Shown one piece after another: positions 49,683 to 59,555 of a DNA stretch of 64,000 bases. Under the pieces are notes generated by a model, which searched no databases, was not told the DNA's origin, and saw only the letters and a list, made by a program, of their open reading frames with translations. The stretch covers positions 65,863,618 through 65,927,617 of the forward strand of contig CATQJL010000305.1 of NCBI GenBank assembly GCA_958299035.1, read 5' to 3'. The stretch comes from Cylicocyclus nassatus. Lineage: Eukaryota; Nematoda; Chromadorea; Rhabditida; Strongylidae. A program made the position numbers and the translations under genes. Position 1 is the stretch's first letter; each line of letters starts with the position of its first letter.

Positions 49683-50135
49683 CGGCAGTGTCCGGGAAAA
49701 ACTCGATTTTGAGATTTTGTGCTTACTGGGGCCTATTCGCTATGCTGAATCCGAAGATTCACATTAAAAAGCGCGAAAACGGCGAGAAAGGGCTCTAACG
49801 TAGGAGTAAATTCAAAAGGGGGCGGGGTCTTCCCCACGTTGAATTCACGGTTCCAGCTTCCGGAGCGACCCTCTCGCTTCCGATTTCAGATCACGCATAT
49901 GCACTTGGTCTGTAGAGATGTCAGGACGGTTAGCGGATTCAGAAAGATCGCTCCGGAAGCTGGGACCATAAATTTGCCTTTGGGAAGACCCTGCCCACTT
50001 TTGATTTCACTCCTCCGTTAGAGCCCTTTTCGCCGTTTCCGCGCTTTCCAGTGTGGATTTTCGGATTCAGCATAGCGAATAGGCCCCAGTAAGCACAAAA
50101 TCTCAGAATCGACTTTTTGCCCGGACACTGCCTTT
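49683..50135. mobile_element. MITE family F4 copy
   Basis: GGCAGTGTCCGGG at the left and CCCGGACACTGCC at the right. Arms of about 120 bp pair (GATTTTGTGCTTACTGGGGC / GCCCCAGTAAGCACAAAATC after a 1-base shift). TTTAA is found next to both ends. Confidence 0.85.
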
Positions 50136-50919
50136 AAGCACTATGGATGAGGTCATGAGCCTTCAGCATTTCTTAGTGTCACAAATTTTCTCAAACTTCC
50201 TCCTAATTTGATTTTGTTGGCTTCCTTCGATGCCCATGAGTCTTGATTAACTGTTTTTCTTTTGTTTTGTGACAGTGCATTTTTCCAAACACTTGTTCAG
50301 CGCTTGAAGGTACCTATGTTGTGCTCTCGTCAGCTTTACCCAAGTCTGATTAGTCTCAAAAGCTGATATACATAAAATACGAAGCATGGGTCTGGTGGAT
50401 GATAGTGAATGTATCGGTTTGGAAAATACCTATATCAGAATGACGCGAAGGTGCAATGCTCAACAAAGAGCAAATTTGGTGCTTAACTCTAAATCAACTT
50501 ATCTGCGTTTCGGTTTTCTTCTTTTACTCCGTAACGCAAAGCAGATACCTTCTAAACCACATCGCTTTCACCGCCCTCCCTCATCGCGGAATGAAAATGA
50601 GTTCTGCTCAATTGTTTACATGAAAGTTGGGGGGGGGGGGCGGTTTGATGTCAGTGATAAGAGTTCATTTTTCTTCAAAATTGATAATTCAGTAAGGAGT
50701 GGGGATTTCGCTGCGTGAAGTAGCCTACAGGGTGACAGGTGTCCAAAACATATGTGTGCAAAGTTTGGAACCAATCGGTGCACACATAAAATTTTCTATA
50801 GAGAATACACTAACTAACAATTTACCGACACTCAGCTTTATATATGTATAGATAGGTACAGGGCTTTACGTCTTCAAAGGCATGTGCCAAACGCATTCTA
50901 CTAATAGAAGAGCAACTAT
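50136..50919. other. Unassigned stretch
   Basis: A 110-codon + frame at 50386 starts MGLVDDSECIGLENTY but shows no domain and runs through a G12 tract at 50629-50640; not called. Confidence 0.35.
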
Positions 50920-51412
50920 TAGGTTGTCAAGAAAATAATGTCGGTTTTTATTTGCTTGCTTCAACAAAGCAAACAGACTCAACCCAACAAAGGGTAAGGG
51001 GTACTGTTCGACAGAGAAAGCAAGCTCTACAAGATGGCATTCATGATTTTGCGCCAAGCTCGATCCACGGAGAGTTCGAACTCAAAATCTAAAGATTTCC
51101 AAATGCCCGAAAATCGGAATAAATCAGATCTTCGTCCAAATAATTTCTACGGACCTCCCACTCGCTCACTTCAATACTTTCGATATCTGATATCCATATG
51201 TGCAATTGGTGTATTTTTTCCTTGACTAGAAACTAAGAAAACGAAAATCTCCCTGATTTTTTCAAAGCAATGCTGAGCCGCTTTCGCATATGTAGTTCTA
51301 TAGTACAAGCCTAGTTGAGTATAATTGTAGATTTTCAGCCCATTCCGAGCGGTAGTTTTCGAGAAATATCGAATTCGGGTTTTTGCTTCTCAGTTTCAGT
51401 GACATGACATAC
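50920..51412. mobile_element. Half copy of the 24.8-kb palindrome
   Basis: Starts TTAGGTTGTCAAGAAAATAA and follows the left half of 24835-25775 closely up to about the centre (GAAATATCGAATTCGGG), then diverges. The second half is missing. Confidence 0.85.
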
Positions 51413-52099
51413 AGCTTCTTCGTGCTAAACCTCGCGTATGAGCACAGCTCTCCGTCTTGATCTAATGCTCCCAAGGTATTCTGTATCGTAGGTATCAATT
51501 TTGGTGTCTTGGTACGCAATGCGATTAGCGCAAAGCCACTGTTGCGGGTGACTGAGCTGAAGGTCGCGGGCACGAGTTTGAGGTAAGGCGAATTTTGGCA
51601 CATAGAAACATGGAAAACATATGCTAGCTTTATTTCATTAAATTGCAAAGTTTTGAAAAATTGGGTATAATTTACACAAAAATTATCACAAATAAAGTAG
51701 AACATAAACAATATTATAGAATAGCCGTTTGGATCTGTGCAGATACATGCCGCTTCTTTAGCCATAGCACCAAATAATTTCTTTGCTCATACGGAAGGAA
51801 AGCAATTGGTGAGCAGCCAATGAGAGGCAAAACAGCAAAAATTATGTTGTAAACAACACATCATAAAAAAGGCATGCAGAAAAAACAACTTAGCTACAAA
51901 ATGAAAATCGAAGTTAAAACAGCTAGAAAACATAAATCTGGCTGGCAAAGGTTGTAAGGTGCATGACAATCGGAATGAACTCGCTTGTCCAGTTTCCATA
52001 GCGAAAAGCGGAAGAAAACCGATGAAGAAGAGAATAGATTTTCGAGCGCTAGGTGGTTTCCAGTTCTTAGCCGTTGATATTGATAGCATTTGCCGTGTG
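51413..52099. other. Unassigned stretch
   Basis: A minus-strand 155-codon frame (51298-51765) overlaps the half palindrome and has no motif; not called. Confidence 0.35.
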
Positions 52100-52340
52100 T
52101 TAGATTTAGTGATCTGTGCCTACGGTCGTTGCGTACAGGACCAACTCGGCATACTCGATCCTTAATCGGATGCTCCTTCCTGCGTCTCCAGGCTTGGCGC
52201 ACTATTTTTTGTCTTACCGGAATGAGACGACGCGCATGATGTGCTCGTCCTATGCGCACGAGAACTAGCAGGTCCTCCAGTCATCGATTTCATCCGGCGG
52301 CCAATAAGAGAAAACCGCCGGATGAATCGCGGCCAAGACG
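52100..52340 (-). repeat. Dispersed repeat R5, third copy
   Basis: GACGACGCGCATGATGTGCT, CTCGTCCTATGCG and GGCGGCCAATAAGAG match the 5440-5690 segment. The minus frame reads RFSLIGRRMKSMTGG, open here but broken in the other copy. Confidence 0.5.
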
Positions 52341-52736
52341 ACGCGTACTGTTTACTGCTACAATGACACAAGTGAGAATATAACGAAAAATATAACGCCA
52401 AGATACAAGATTTTAGACAATTATTGCATCTGTTTTTACACTATCCGGTTTCGGGACTAAGAACTATACCGGTAGTGCAGCTTCTTGTTACCCCTCATCA
52501 GTAATTCCCAAGAAAGCTTCAAAAATTTGGAAAGAAAGGTAGCCTACAGAATCTTAGCGGAGTGAAAGGCATAAAGTTTAAAAACAAGTCAAGACAAGTC
52601 GGCACATTGAAAGTAAAGTCAAAGGTAACCACGAATGTCACGGCAATTGGTTGCAACCTCATATTCAAATGAGTGTCATTCCGCCGTGACCTCAGAGCGC
52701 GCTAGCGGCACCCTATGTATGGCGCAGTTCATGTAT

Positions 52737-53529
52737 TAGGTTGGAAACTAAGTTTTGCAACTCACTAAATAATCTTGGTCTCATTTAATATGAAGCACTC
52801 AAATTTTGCCAGTATGTTCTTTATAACGTAAGCTACAAACATAGCTGCTGTTCAGCCAAATTTTCAACGTCGCAGTGAGGATTACGGTAGGTATACGGGG
52901 TATGAAGGAGAAAATTGCAAATCATTACGGGTTTGGCTAAAACTTGGCATAGGAGGGTTTTCCGACATTTGATCACGAATAACATGCTGAATTTGCATGG
53001 TAAGGGCTTTTCTGTAAGATTGCTGTAGTTTAACAGTGTGGGGTCTCACCTTAAACAATGAAAAAGACTTTAATTCAACAAACTAAATGGTATTCATGTT
53101 TAGCAGTTCGAATAACCTAACTATGTGAAGTCTCCGCGGATTTTGACATTCCCACTTCTTAGTCATTAATGGTTGTCCCCACCACCCTTGGGTACTTCAA
53201 CTTTGTAGGGCGATAGATCTCGACATGTCTTTCAAATCTACGGCTTTCTTATTGAATGAGTCACCCTCAAGTAATAATTCAAATACAGTCTTGGATCATT
53301 ATGCATGATGTAGGTCGCAAACGGCTTCATTTTTGTTTAAAACTTCATAAATTCTGGAAAATTTAATATTTTTGGAAAAATGCTTGTAATTTTTTTCTCG
53401 TTTTCAAAAATTAGAGAGTTTATGCATGCTTGTAGTACACATTGAGGTCTACATATAGCCAAAGTTTGACTGCAATATGTTCAAAGAGAGCTAAGTTATG
53501 AAAGCAGTTGCAAAACAGTTTCCAACCTA
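52737..53529. mobile_element. Mariner-like non-autonomous element
   Basis: Ends TTAGGTTGGAAACTAAGTTT and AAACAGTTTCCAACCTAA with TA, 793 bp. A decayed relative is at 32175-32860. It cuts off the 3' end of the Penelope-like remnant. Confidence 0.8.
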
Positions 53530-54089
53530 ATAAAAGAAGCAAATGATAGTTGTAGCGAATTCGTATTTACGCATTATAAATGGTCTATCGATGAATAATG
53601 AATATGTGATAGAGTCCATTAATAAAAATGTGATAATCCCACGCATTATTCTTAGACGTCATGCTATGTTCGATTATTCTTTCTTTGAATTGTTCTAAGT
53701 ACTTCTGAAGCACAAGCATTGAACAATATGTATCGTGGTATATTCGATCCCCACTGTGGATATCTATTGACCTTGAAATTACACGCATCCGTTTTATTGT
53801 ATATATTAAACTTGATCTTGTTTTCGCAAACTATCATGTTCAAGTCAAGAAAATTCGTTTCAATTAACTGACGTTGGTTTTGTCTATCTCTGACTCAAAG
53901 GATATATCTCTTACAAACTTCGTTCGAACTGTGATGCATCATTAGAAACGTGCAATATGTCATCTATGTATCTATATGTGAATTTATATAATGTATTGAC
54001 ATGAGTTCGTGTCCTTGTTAGCCTCTTCATGAATTCGTATTCCATGCAAGCTAAAGTAAGATTTGCCATTTGGGGGGCTGCACGAAGCA

Positions 54090-54500
54090 CCTTCTCAGAT
54101 AATCGCCGGGGGCAGGCGGCCATGCGAATTACGGGCAGGCGGGCACCGGAAAAATAGTTCGCTCATTTCGGTTCGGTCCGCTTGCAGATATTCGAAGAAT
54201 TTTGGCGAATTTTAGGCAAATGCTCGAGGAACAATTGCTGTTTTTTCATAGATTAGTTGCGTCACAGTGGCCGCATTTTCGCGGAACTTCCGCGAGAATA
54301 TGCAAGATTATTGGGGGTCGCGCGATCCTTTGCGAAGCACCGCACAGCCCATAGGTACCTTCTGCTGAGAGAAAGTGCCCCAAACTCGGGTAATTGAACC
54401 ATTGATGGCACCTCTGTTACGTAGAGTGCAGTGGCGGAACGAAGGGGGGGGGGGGTAGGCGGGGGGGGCATGCACTCCAAAAAATTTTTTGGAGTGCGTG
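54090..54500 (-). repeat. Dispersed repeat R3, copy 2 (inside the Penelope remnant)
   Basis: Matches 22495-22860 in inverse orientation. It is followed by G-rich runs at 54446-54468 and GGGACCGCCACT near 54550, which recurs near 60822. Confidence 0.65.
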
Positions 54501-54643
54501 GCTAACGCCACGCACCTTCATTGAAAATTTTTTTTGCCGCGCCATCCTGGGACCGCCACTGGGGTTAAGGTATACCTTTTATCTGCCTATAAACAACGCC
54601 ACCAAAAAATAAATTGCTAGACTCTAATAAAAAATCTATCATA

Positions 54644-55322
54644 CAGGGTGTCCCAAAAAAATGTGAACACTGTTTGATTGTTGATAACTCCCTTGCTTTC
54701 ACGTCTTTCGTCGAGCTTGAGGCACCATTCTATAGAGCGAGGTTTAGCTTAGATTTATAGTGTGGAGCGAATCGGCGATCGCTCTTCATTACCGTAGGAC
54801 TACGGTAGGAGCTTCGACAAGGAATTTAGGCCATTGGAGGCCGTATTCTGCCTCGGAACAGAACCAAACAAGCCAAAAACTTCTATATTATGGTAATGGA
54901 AGACGCTGATTTCGAATATGAAATTTCCACTTTATTGGGATGCTTCTTTTTAAGGTTATCCTAGGTAAACCGTAATAATTGAATTTCCAGCATTTGTCAG
55001 AAATGTGATTACCCCGTCAAAAAAGCTAAAAACACTCGTAAAAAGTTGTCTAATGGAATTAGCGTGCACGAAAACCCTAGTACACAATTTCTCAGATTTT
55101 TTGAATAAACTTTTGTCAAATGGCATATTTCACAATAGATCCACATGCTAGAAGTTCATACCGTAATCTTACAGTAACGAACAGCGATCGGTGATTCGCT
55201 CCATACTACAAATCTAAGTTGAACCTCGCTCCACAGAATGGTGCCTTAAGCTCGGCGAAAGACGTGAAAGCAACGGAGTTATTAACGATCAAACAGTGTT
55301 CACATTTTTTTGGGACACCCTG
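54644..55322. mobile_element. Palindromic MITE with CAGGGTGTCCC ends
   Basis: CAGGGTGTCCCAAAAAAATG and its complement, TA on both sides, 679 bp. Arms pair over about 190 bp each, including TGTTTGATTGTTGATAACTC and TTAGATTTATAGTGTGGAGC. It lies within the Penelope remnant. Confidence 0.9.
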
Positions 55323-55328
55323 TATATT

Positions 55329-55640
55329 CAGGGTGTCACAAAAAGATGTGCCTACTGTTTGATTGTTAATAACTCTCTTGTAATGAATGTTTCGAGAAGC
55401 TTCAGTGCATTTTGTGAAGCTGGATAACTTAGATTTATGGTATGGAGCGGATTGCCGACTGCTCTACATTACTGTAGGATTATGGTAGGAACTTTGAAGA
55501 GGGATTTGAGCCATGAGAGGACGTCTTTTGCCTCAGAAAGGAAAAAAAGGCAATCTGAAAATTCTCTCACACTGGGCTAATTAGATTTGCTGATTCTAAA
55601 TTTAAAGTTCGCAACCTATTATACATGCTTCATTGAGAAG
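55329..55640. mobile_element. Left-end fragment of a second CAGGGTGTC element
   Basis: CAGGGTGTCACAAAAAGATG, then CTGTTTGATTGTTAATAACTC and TTAGATTTATGGTATGGAGC parallel the 54644 copy in the same orientation, starting 4-6 bp after it. No right end follows; RT sequence resumes near 55660. Confidence 0.75.
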
Positions 55641-56284
55641 TTATGCGAAGTAAGGAGTAGTTCGTTCTCAAGACATCATGCGGCAAGTTAGTAAAAAGAC
55701 TAGAGAAATCGGCTGAATACTTCAAGGCTGCCATGAGCTGTTGTCAGTTTCCTCAGCACCTGATTACTATTTTCTATAGTCCAAAAAAGTTTTATTCTTA
55801 TTCTTTGCCAAATTACTTTGCAGTAATTGTAAATGCCTTCTTATATGTGCAAGTATCAGTTGTAGTTTAGCCAGAAGCTTCAACGAACTTCCTTTTTAAC
55901 AGTAATGAATCTGAACTCAATCGGTGTTTTGTGCATTCTTAGAATGCCGTAGATTCTAGGAATTACACTATCTTCGTCTACAAAGTTGATATTTGAACTG
56001 CTAAGAATCCTTTTGTACTTCAACAAAACATCGTTTTCACTTAGTCTTAGTTCATATGTAAGTATATCCAATCAAAGCCGATTGCTCCAATTCCTTCTTC
56101 ATCAAATGTAAGTAGAATTTCTTGCAGGTGAAACTGTAATTTGACGTGGCTTTGTTCACTGGAGTTACGATAAAATGTCTTTGCAACTTTCTCAAAACTT
56201 CTGCATCATATTCGTCATAATCGATCTGTTCTCGATCCCACATATCGAACAATTTCTCAGGTTCAATTTCTCAATCGACGGCAT

Positions 56285-56535
56285 ACTTCCGGAGGGCATG
56301 GGGAACCGCCAAGGTTTCCCCAGCGGCGGTTGCCCCTCGTTCTCCGGATCCTTCCCATTTTTTTGCTCCGGAAATCCACCCGAAAGCCTATCGTGGCGTA
56401 CTGTTGCTAGCCCTGGTCGAGCTCTACACCCCAATTTATGCCCCTAAACCCCACCTAGATTAATCCCACACACTTAATTCCACTCAAAGCTAACTGAAAA
56501 GATGGAACACTAGTGAAATTATACTCGGGTTTGAG
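56285..56535 (+). repeat. Dispersed repeat R4, copy 2
   Basis: Matches 43690-43935: TTTCCCCAGCGGC, CCCGAAAGCCTATCGTGGC, TTTATGCCCCTAAACCCCAC. It abuts the 5' side of the Penelope remnant. Confidence 0.7.
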
Positions 56536-56778
56536 CAAGGGGTTGGCACACAAAGGCCCGATACGACACCCTCCCTAGGTGAGGCCCCGCAAGACCCCCC
56601 CCCCCCTCCCCTCACCCTCGCCCCACCCAATCCCCTCCCGTAATCCTTGTATGTATATGTATAATACATGTAAAAAATCATTTATGGACAAATTTCAACA
56701 TAGTGCATTGAGATTAATTGAATTGGAATGAAAAAAGTACAACTCCAGGGATGAATCCTAATAGCCGAAGGTAGTCAG

Positions 56779-57030
56779 TCACATAAGAAGCGGATGAATC
56801 CTTTCCAAGTTTATTCACTATCATCTGAAGTAGAAATAAATCATGACATGACCAGAAGCAATGATGACTACCTATACGTCAGCAATTTTCCAAGGAAAGA
56901 ATCAAAGCTTGCATCATTTAGATCCATAAACCATGCCAGTTCTTTTGTGTACAAGAAAGTGTATAATTTCAGACAGCCACGCAAGACTGGCAGAGCCATT
57001 TGTGCTTCAACTCCTTCCAAGAACGCTTGA
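56779..57030 (+). CDS. Candidate cytoplasmic-tail exon of the L-domain receptor
   Basis: After GGTAGTCAG a frame opens with SHKKRMNPFQVYSLSS, continues SNDDYLYVSNFPRKES and SSFVYKKVYNFRQPRK, and ends TPSKNA before TGA: 83 codons, basic, rich in Ser and Tyr. The acceptor is phase 0, as required by the donor at 47312/47313. Composition suits a cytosolic signalling tail with possible tyrosine phosphorylation sites. The implied intron is 9.5 kb and contains a Penelope remnant and several MITEs, which is similar to introns 4, 7 and 8. No other gene on this strand claims the exon. Not proven; it could belong to another, unseen gene. Confidence 0.4.
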   Translation, partial: SHKKRMNPFQVYSLSSEVEINHDMTRSNDDYLYVSNFPRKESKLASFRSINHASSFVYKKVYNFRQPRKTGRAICASTPSKNA

Positions 57031-57700
57031 GATTGCCGCAAAAGTAGTTCCTGTAAGATGATTTTCTAGCATAACGAAAGTAACAAGAAATCCAGACCTT
57101 TGAAAGATTTGGATTTCTTATCTTACTTTCGTACACAAAGGTGGACGGCGACAGAATTTTGGCGCAAGCAAAACGAAAAATCCTGAAGTGCACCCATATA
57201 ATTGAATGAACTTTCAGAGATGTGCCAACGAGTTATGAAAATAGCGAGGGTGTCGGAAAAATTATAAGATGAATGGTATGAAATGAAAAAAATATTGGAA
57301 GACTTTATAACAGCATACGAAAAAACCGAAAGAATTTGTGATGAAGTCCGCCTACATAGAACGTAGAATACTCGAGATGGCAACACACTACATTCCTAAT
57401 TACTCACCATCAAATTGCTCTAAGGAGGAAAACCTGCTGCAGCTAATCGTTCACGTTTCTAGCTGTAACCCAGAACGAAACCACTGATTTGATACCTCAG
57501 TCAGGCCGATATCACACTTATCCGATTCAACCGATTTATCAGCCTCACACCTTCCACTATTGGTCTTGCTGGTGAAGTAATGGTGTATGGGTGAACCGGA
57601 TGAGCCGGTTGAACTGCTGGATAAATTAGGCGCCTATCTCAGCAGAGACATACAAACCCAAGGGGCCCATACCTTGATATGGTCCAGAGGACGAGGTTTG
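57031..57700. other. Unassigned stretch with one hairpin
   Basis: CGAAAGTAACAAGAAATCC near 57077 pairs with GGATTTCTTATCTTACTTTCG near 57111. If the tail exon is real this is 3' untranslated sequence. Confidence 0.4.
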
Positions 57701-58087
57701 TCAAAAGATTGAAGAGTGCATCCACACAAAATAGATGCAGAGTGCTAAAAAACTTCACAGTGATATGTGCTATCCCATGTAAGAATACCATTAGAACCGC
57801 CTCAGATTTTACGTTCCTGGAAGTCAGAGACCCGTCATACATAGTCAAGAAAAGCCCAAAAGCGGCCAAGAAAGCCCAAAAGAGCCCAAAAGGACCAAGA
57901 AAAAGAACAAAAGCGCTCACGCTCAAAAAACCCAAAAATCCAAAAAAGCACAAGAGTCAGAAAGAGCCGGAGCACTGAAACGAAGTAGAATTTTGCCATT
58001 TTTTGATGCCAAGACGACAGAAAATGGGGCAAATGACTCGATTGCGAAATCGACACATGCCTTAGGCAAGCGCTACACTTGTATTTG
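57700..58087. repeat. A-rich degenerate repeat related to R2
   Basis: GAGTGCATCCACAC near 57715 resembles the R2 unit start. The following AAGCCCAAAA-type tandem tract (57853-57960) gives lysine/proline-rich frames that are not genes. Confidence 0.45.
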
Positions 58088-58257
58088 ATCCGCTTAGTCC
58101 ACTTGGTCCATTTGATCCACTTCGTCATTAGTCAATTCAGTCAACCAACCGATAGCGAAGCGGCTGCCCACTTGATGCGCTTATTCTATCATCTGCTTCT
58201 CTATTGGTCCGCCTTTTGATTGACTGATGACGAAGCGGATCAAGTACTAAGCGGATT
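58088..58257. repeat. Inverted repeat with CCGCTTAGT ends
   Basis: CCGCTTAGTCCACTTGG ... CACTTCGTCATTAGTCAAT pairs with GATTGACTGATGACGAAGCG ... CAAGTACTAAGCGG. Confidence 0.6.
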
Positions 58258-58429
58258 AAGTAACCAGTAATTAACAACCACTTACACAGCACATTGAATT
58301 AAATGATGTATCCTCGCAATTTTGGCAACGCCTACAGATACTGATTAAAGAGGCTCGGCAAAATTGCGAATGCGCACTTTCCACAACTACCTGGGCTCCT
58401 GGATCCGCTGAGTTTGGTACTGTGCTTGA

Positions 58430-58800
58430 AAAGTCAACGGATTGAATTGGAAAGTGCATCCGCACGTTTTACATTAGAAAATTCAGGAGCGAAGCGAAAA
58501 CGAAGAAGACGGATGAGCAACACGTCGCGAAGGAAAACGTATGAAAAATGATCTCTGAAAGCTGAAATGGAGCAGCCTATTTTCGAAAGCCCTAAGTGCG
58601 TATCAGCGTCAGCAAATTGGCGGCGTACCATGATTGCTTCGGAGGTGCTGCGCGTTTAGCTTCACGGTGGTCTCGCAAGTTTGAGGCGCCTCCGGAGCAC
58701 ACATTTGCGAATTCTCCGGAAGTGTCCTTCTCGGCTTTTCGTGACGTCACCGCGAGTGGACCGCCCTTCGCCCCACCCCTGCAATGGTCAAAAGCGTCCT
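58430..58800. repeat. Dispersed repeat R2, copy 2
   Basis: AAAGTGCATCCGCACG, GATGAGCAACACG, AGCAGCCTA, CCGGAAGTGTCCTTCTCGGC and TGACGTCAC match 46054-46390 in the same order. Only one unit is present here. Confidence 0.7.
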
Positions 58801-58811
58801 CCTGAAATGTA

Positions 58812-59072
58812 AAAGGCAGCGTTCAGACAAATCTGGACATATGGGGCCCCTTACGGAACGTAATTTTGGGACCCTAACTAAGCCACTGCCCAAGCGGCAG
58901 CCCAGGTAGTGCTCTAACGGCTAAGATATTCGAATATTTTGTTTGTGTTATTAATATTTTGTTTTTATATTTTGTTTTTTTCGATCCATTTGGGCAGTGG
59001 CTTACTTAGGGCCCCAAAATTACTATCCACGTGAGAGCCCCGTAGTCCCTATTTGCCTGGACGCTGCCTTTA
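58812..59072. mobile_element. MITE with AAAGGCAGCGTYC ends
   Basis: AAAGGCAGCGTTCAGACAAA at the left and TTTGCCTGGACGCTGCCTTT at the right. Inner arms GGGGCCC ... AAGCCACTGCCCAA / TTGGGCAGTGGCTT ... GGGCCCC pair. Confidence 0.8.
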
Positions 59073-59354
59073 AAAATTTCCTCTATCCTCCGGGAGTATT
59101 TTGCGAATTGTGTGAGAATAGCAGAGAAACTTGCCATCGAGACCAGACTTCAAGGACTTGGTTTTTTTTTCCAAAAATTGCTAAATCAACGTTGCAGTTA
59201 CGAACACATTACAAAGAGCCAAAAAATTAGCGTTACAGTGCGCATACGTAGGAAGATGAGGAGTACGGTAGCGGAAAACTTTGTGATTAGATTCAGCACC
59301 CGCAAAAACCTCAGTTTACGTCCTTCGGTCTTTTTGGAATTTTTCAGGAGCAGT

Positions 59355-59555
59355 TCTCGCTCAGAAGCTTAAAATTAGTCGAAAATTCCTACCGTAATCC
59401 TATGGTAATTAAGAAGAATCGGTGATTCGCTCTACACCGTAAATCTAAGCTGAACCCAGCTCTACCGTATAACGCCACTCAAAGATCGGCGAATACTTTC
59501 CATACAGGGAAGTTATTGAAGATCAAACGTTCGATACATTTTTTGGGACACCCTG
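59355..59555. mobile_element. Right-end fragment of a CAGGGTGTCCC element
   Basis: Ends ACATTTTTTGGGACACCCTG followed by TA; inner sequence (GGTGATTCGCTC, AAATCTAAGCTGAACC, GATCAAAC) matches the right arm of 54644-55322. Left half absent. Confidence 0.75.

Larger units (their letters stand above)
53560..56252 (-). pseudogene. Penelope-like retroelement reverse transcriptase, interrupted
   Basis: Read on the minus strand, ordered pieces of a Penelope-like RT are present: LRKLQRHFIVTPVNKA (near 56190), IPRIYGILRMHKTP (near 55940), FSSLFTNLPHDVL (about 55662-55710, shifted frame), then after foreign DNA ANLTLACMEYEFMKR (about 54050), the catalytic YRYIDDILHVS (about 53950-53975), and TNFLDLNMIVCENKIKF with NRYPQWGSNIP (about 53740-53860). 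The 'PRxYGxxKxHK' and 'FxxLxTNxPHD' motifs are diagnostic of this class rather than of LINEs. The copy has stops and frameshifts, lacks the core between LPHDV and ANLTL, and no GIY-YIG endonuclease is seen since a mariner-like element adjoins at 53529. It is dead. Confidence 0.85.

Noticed and set aside
50386..50718. 110-codon frame as an extra tail exon
   Set aside because: No in-phase acceptor, and it crosses a G12 tract.
51298..51765. 155-codon minus-strand frame
   Set aside because: Half of it lies in the half-palindrome transposon; no motif.
57679..57978. Lys/Pro/Ser-rich + frame resembling a histone-like tail
   Set aside because: Comes from tandem AAGCCCAAAA units; opposite-strand frames equally long; no domain.
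55329..59555. Left and right CAGGGTGTC fragments as one 4.2-kb split element
   Set aside because: The two fragments have diverged differently from the intact copy and unrelated RT and repeat DNA lies between, so two separate remnants are more likely.
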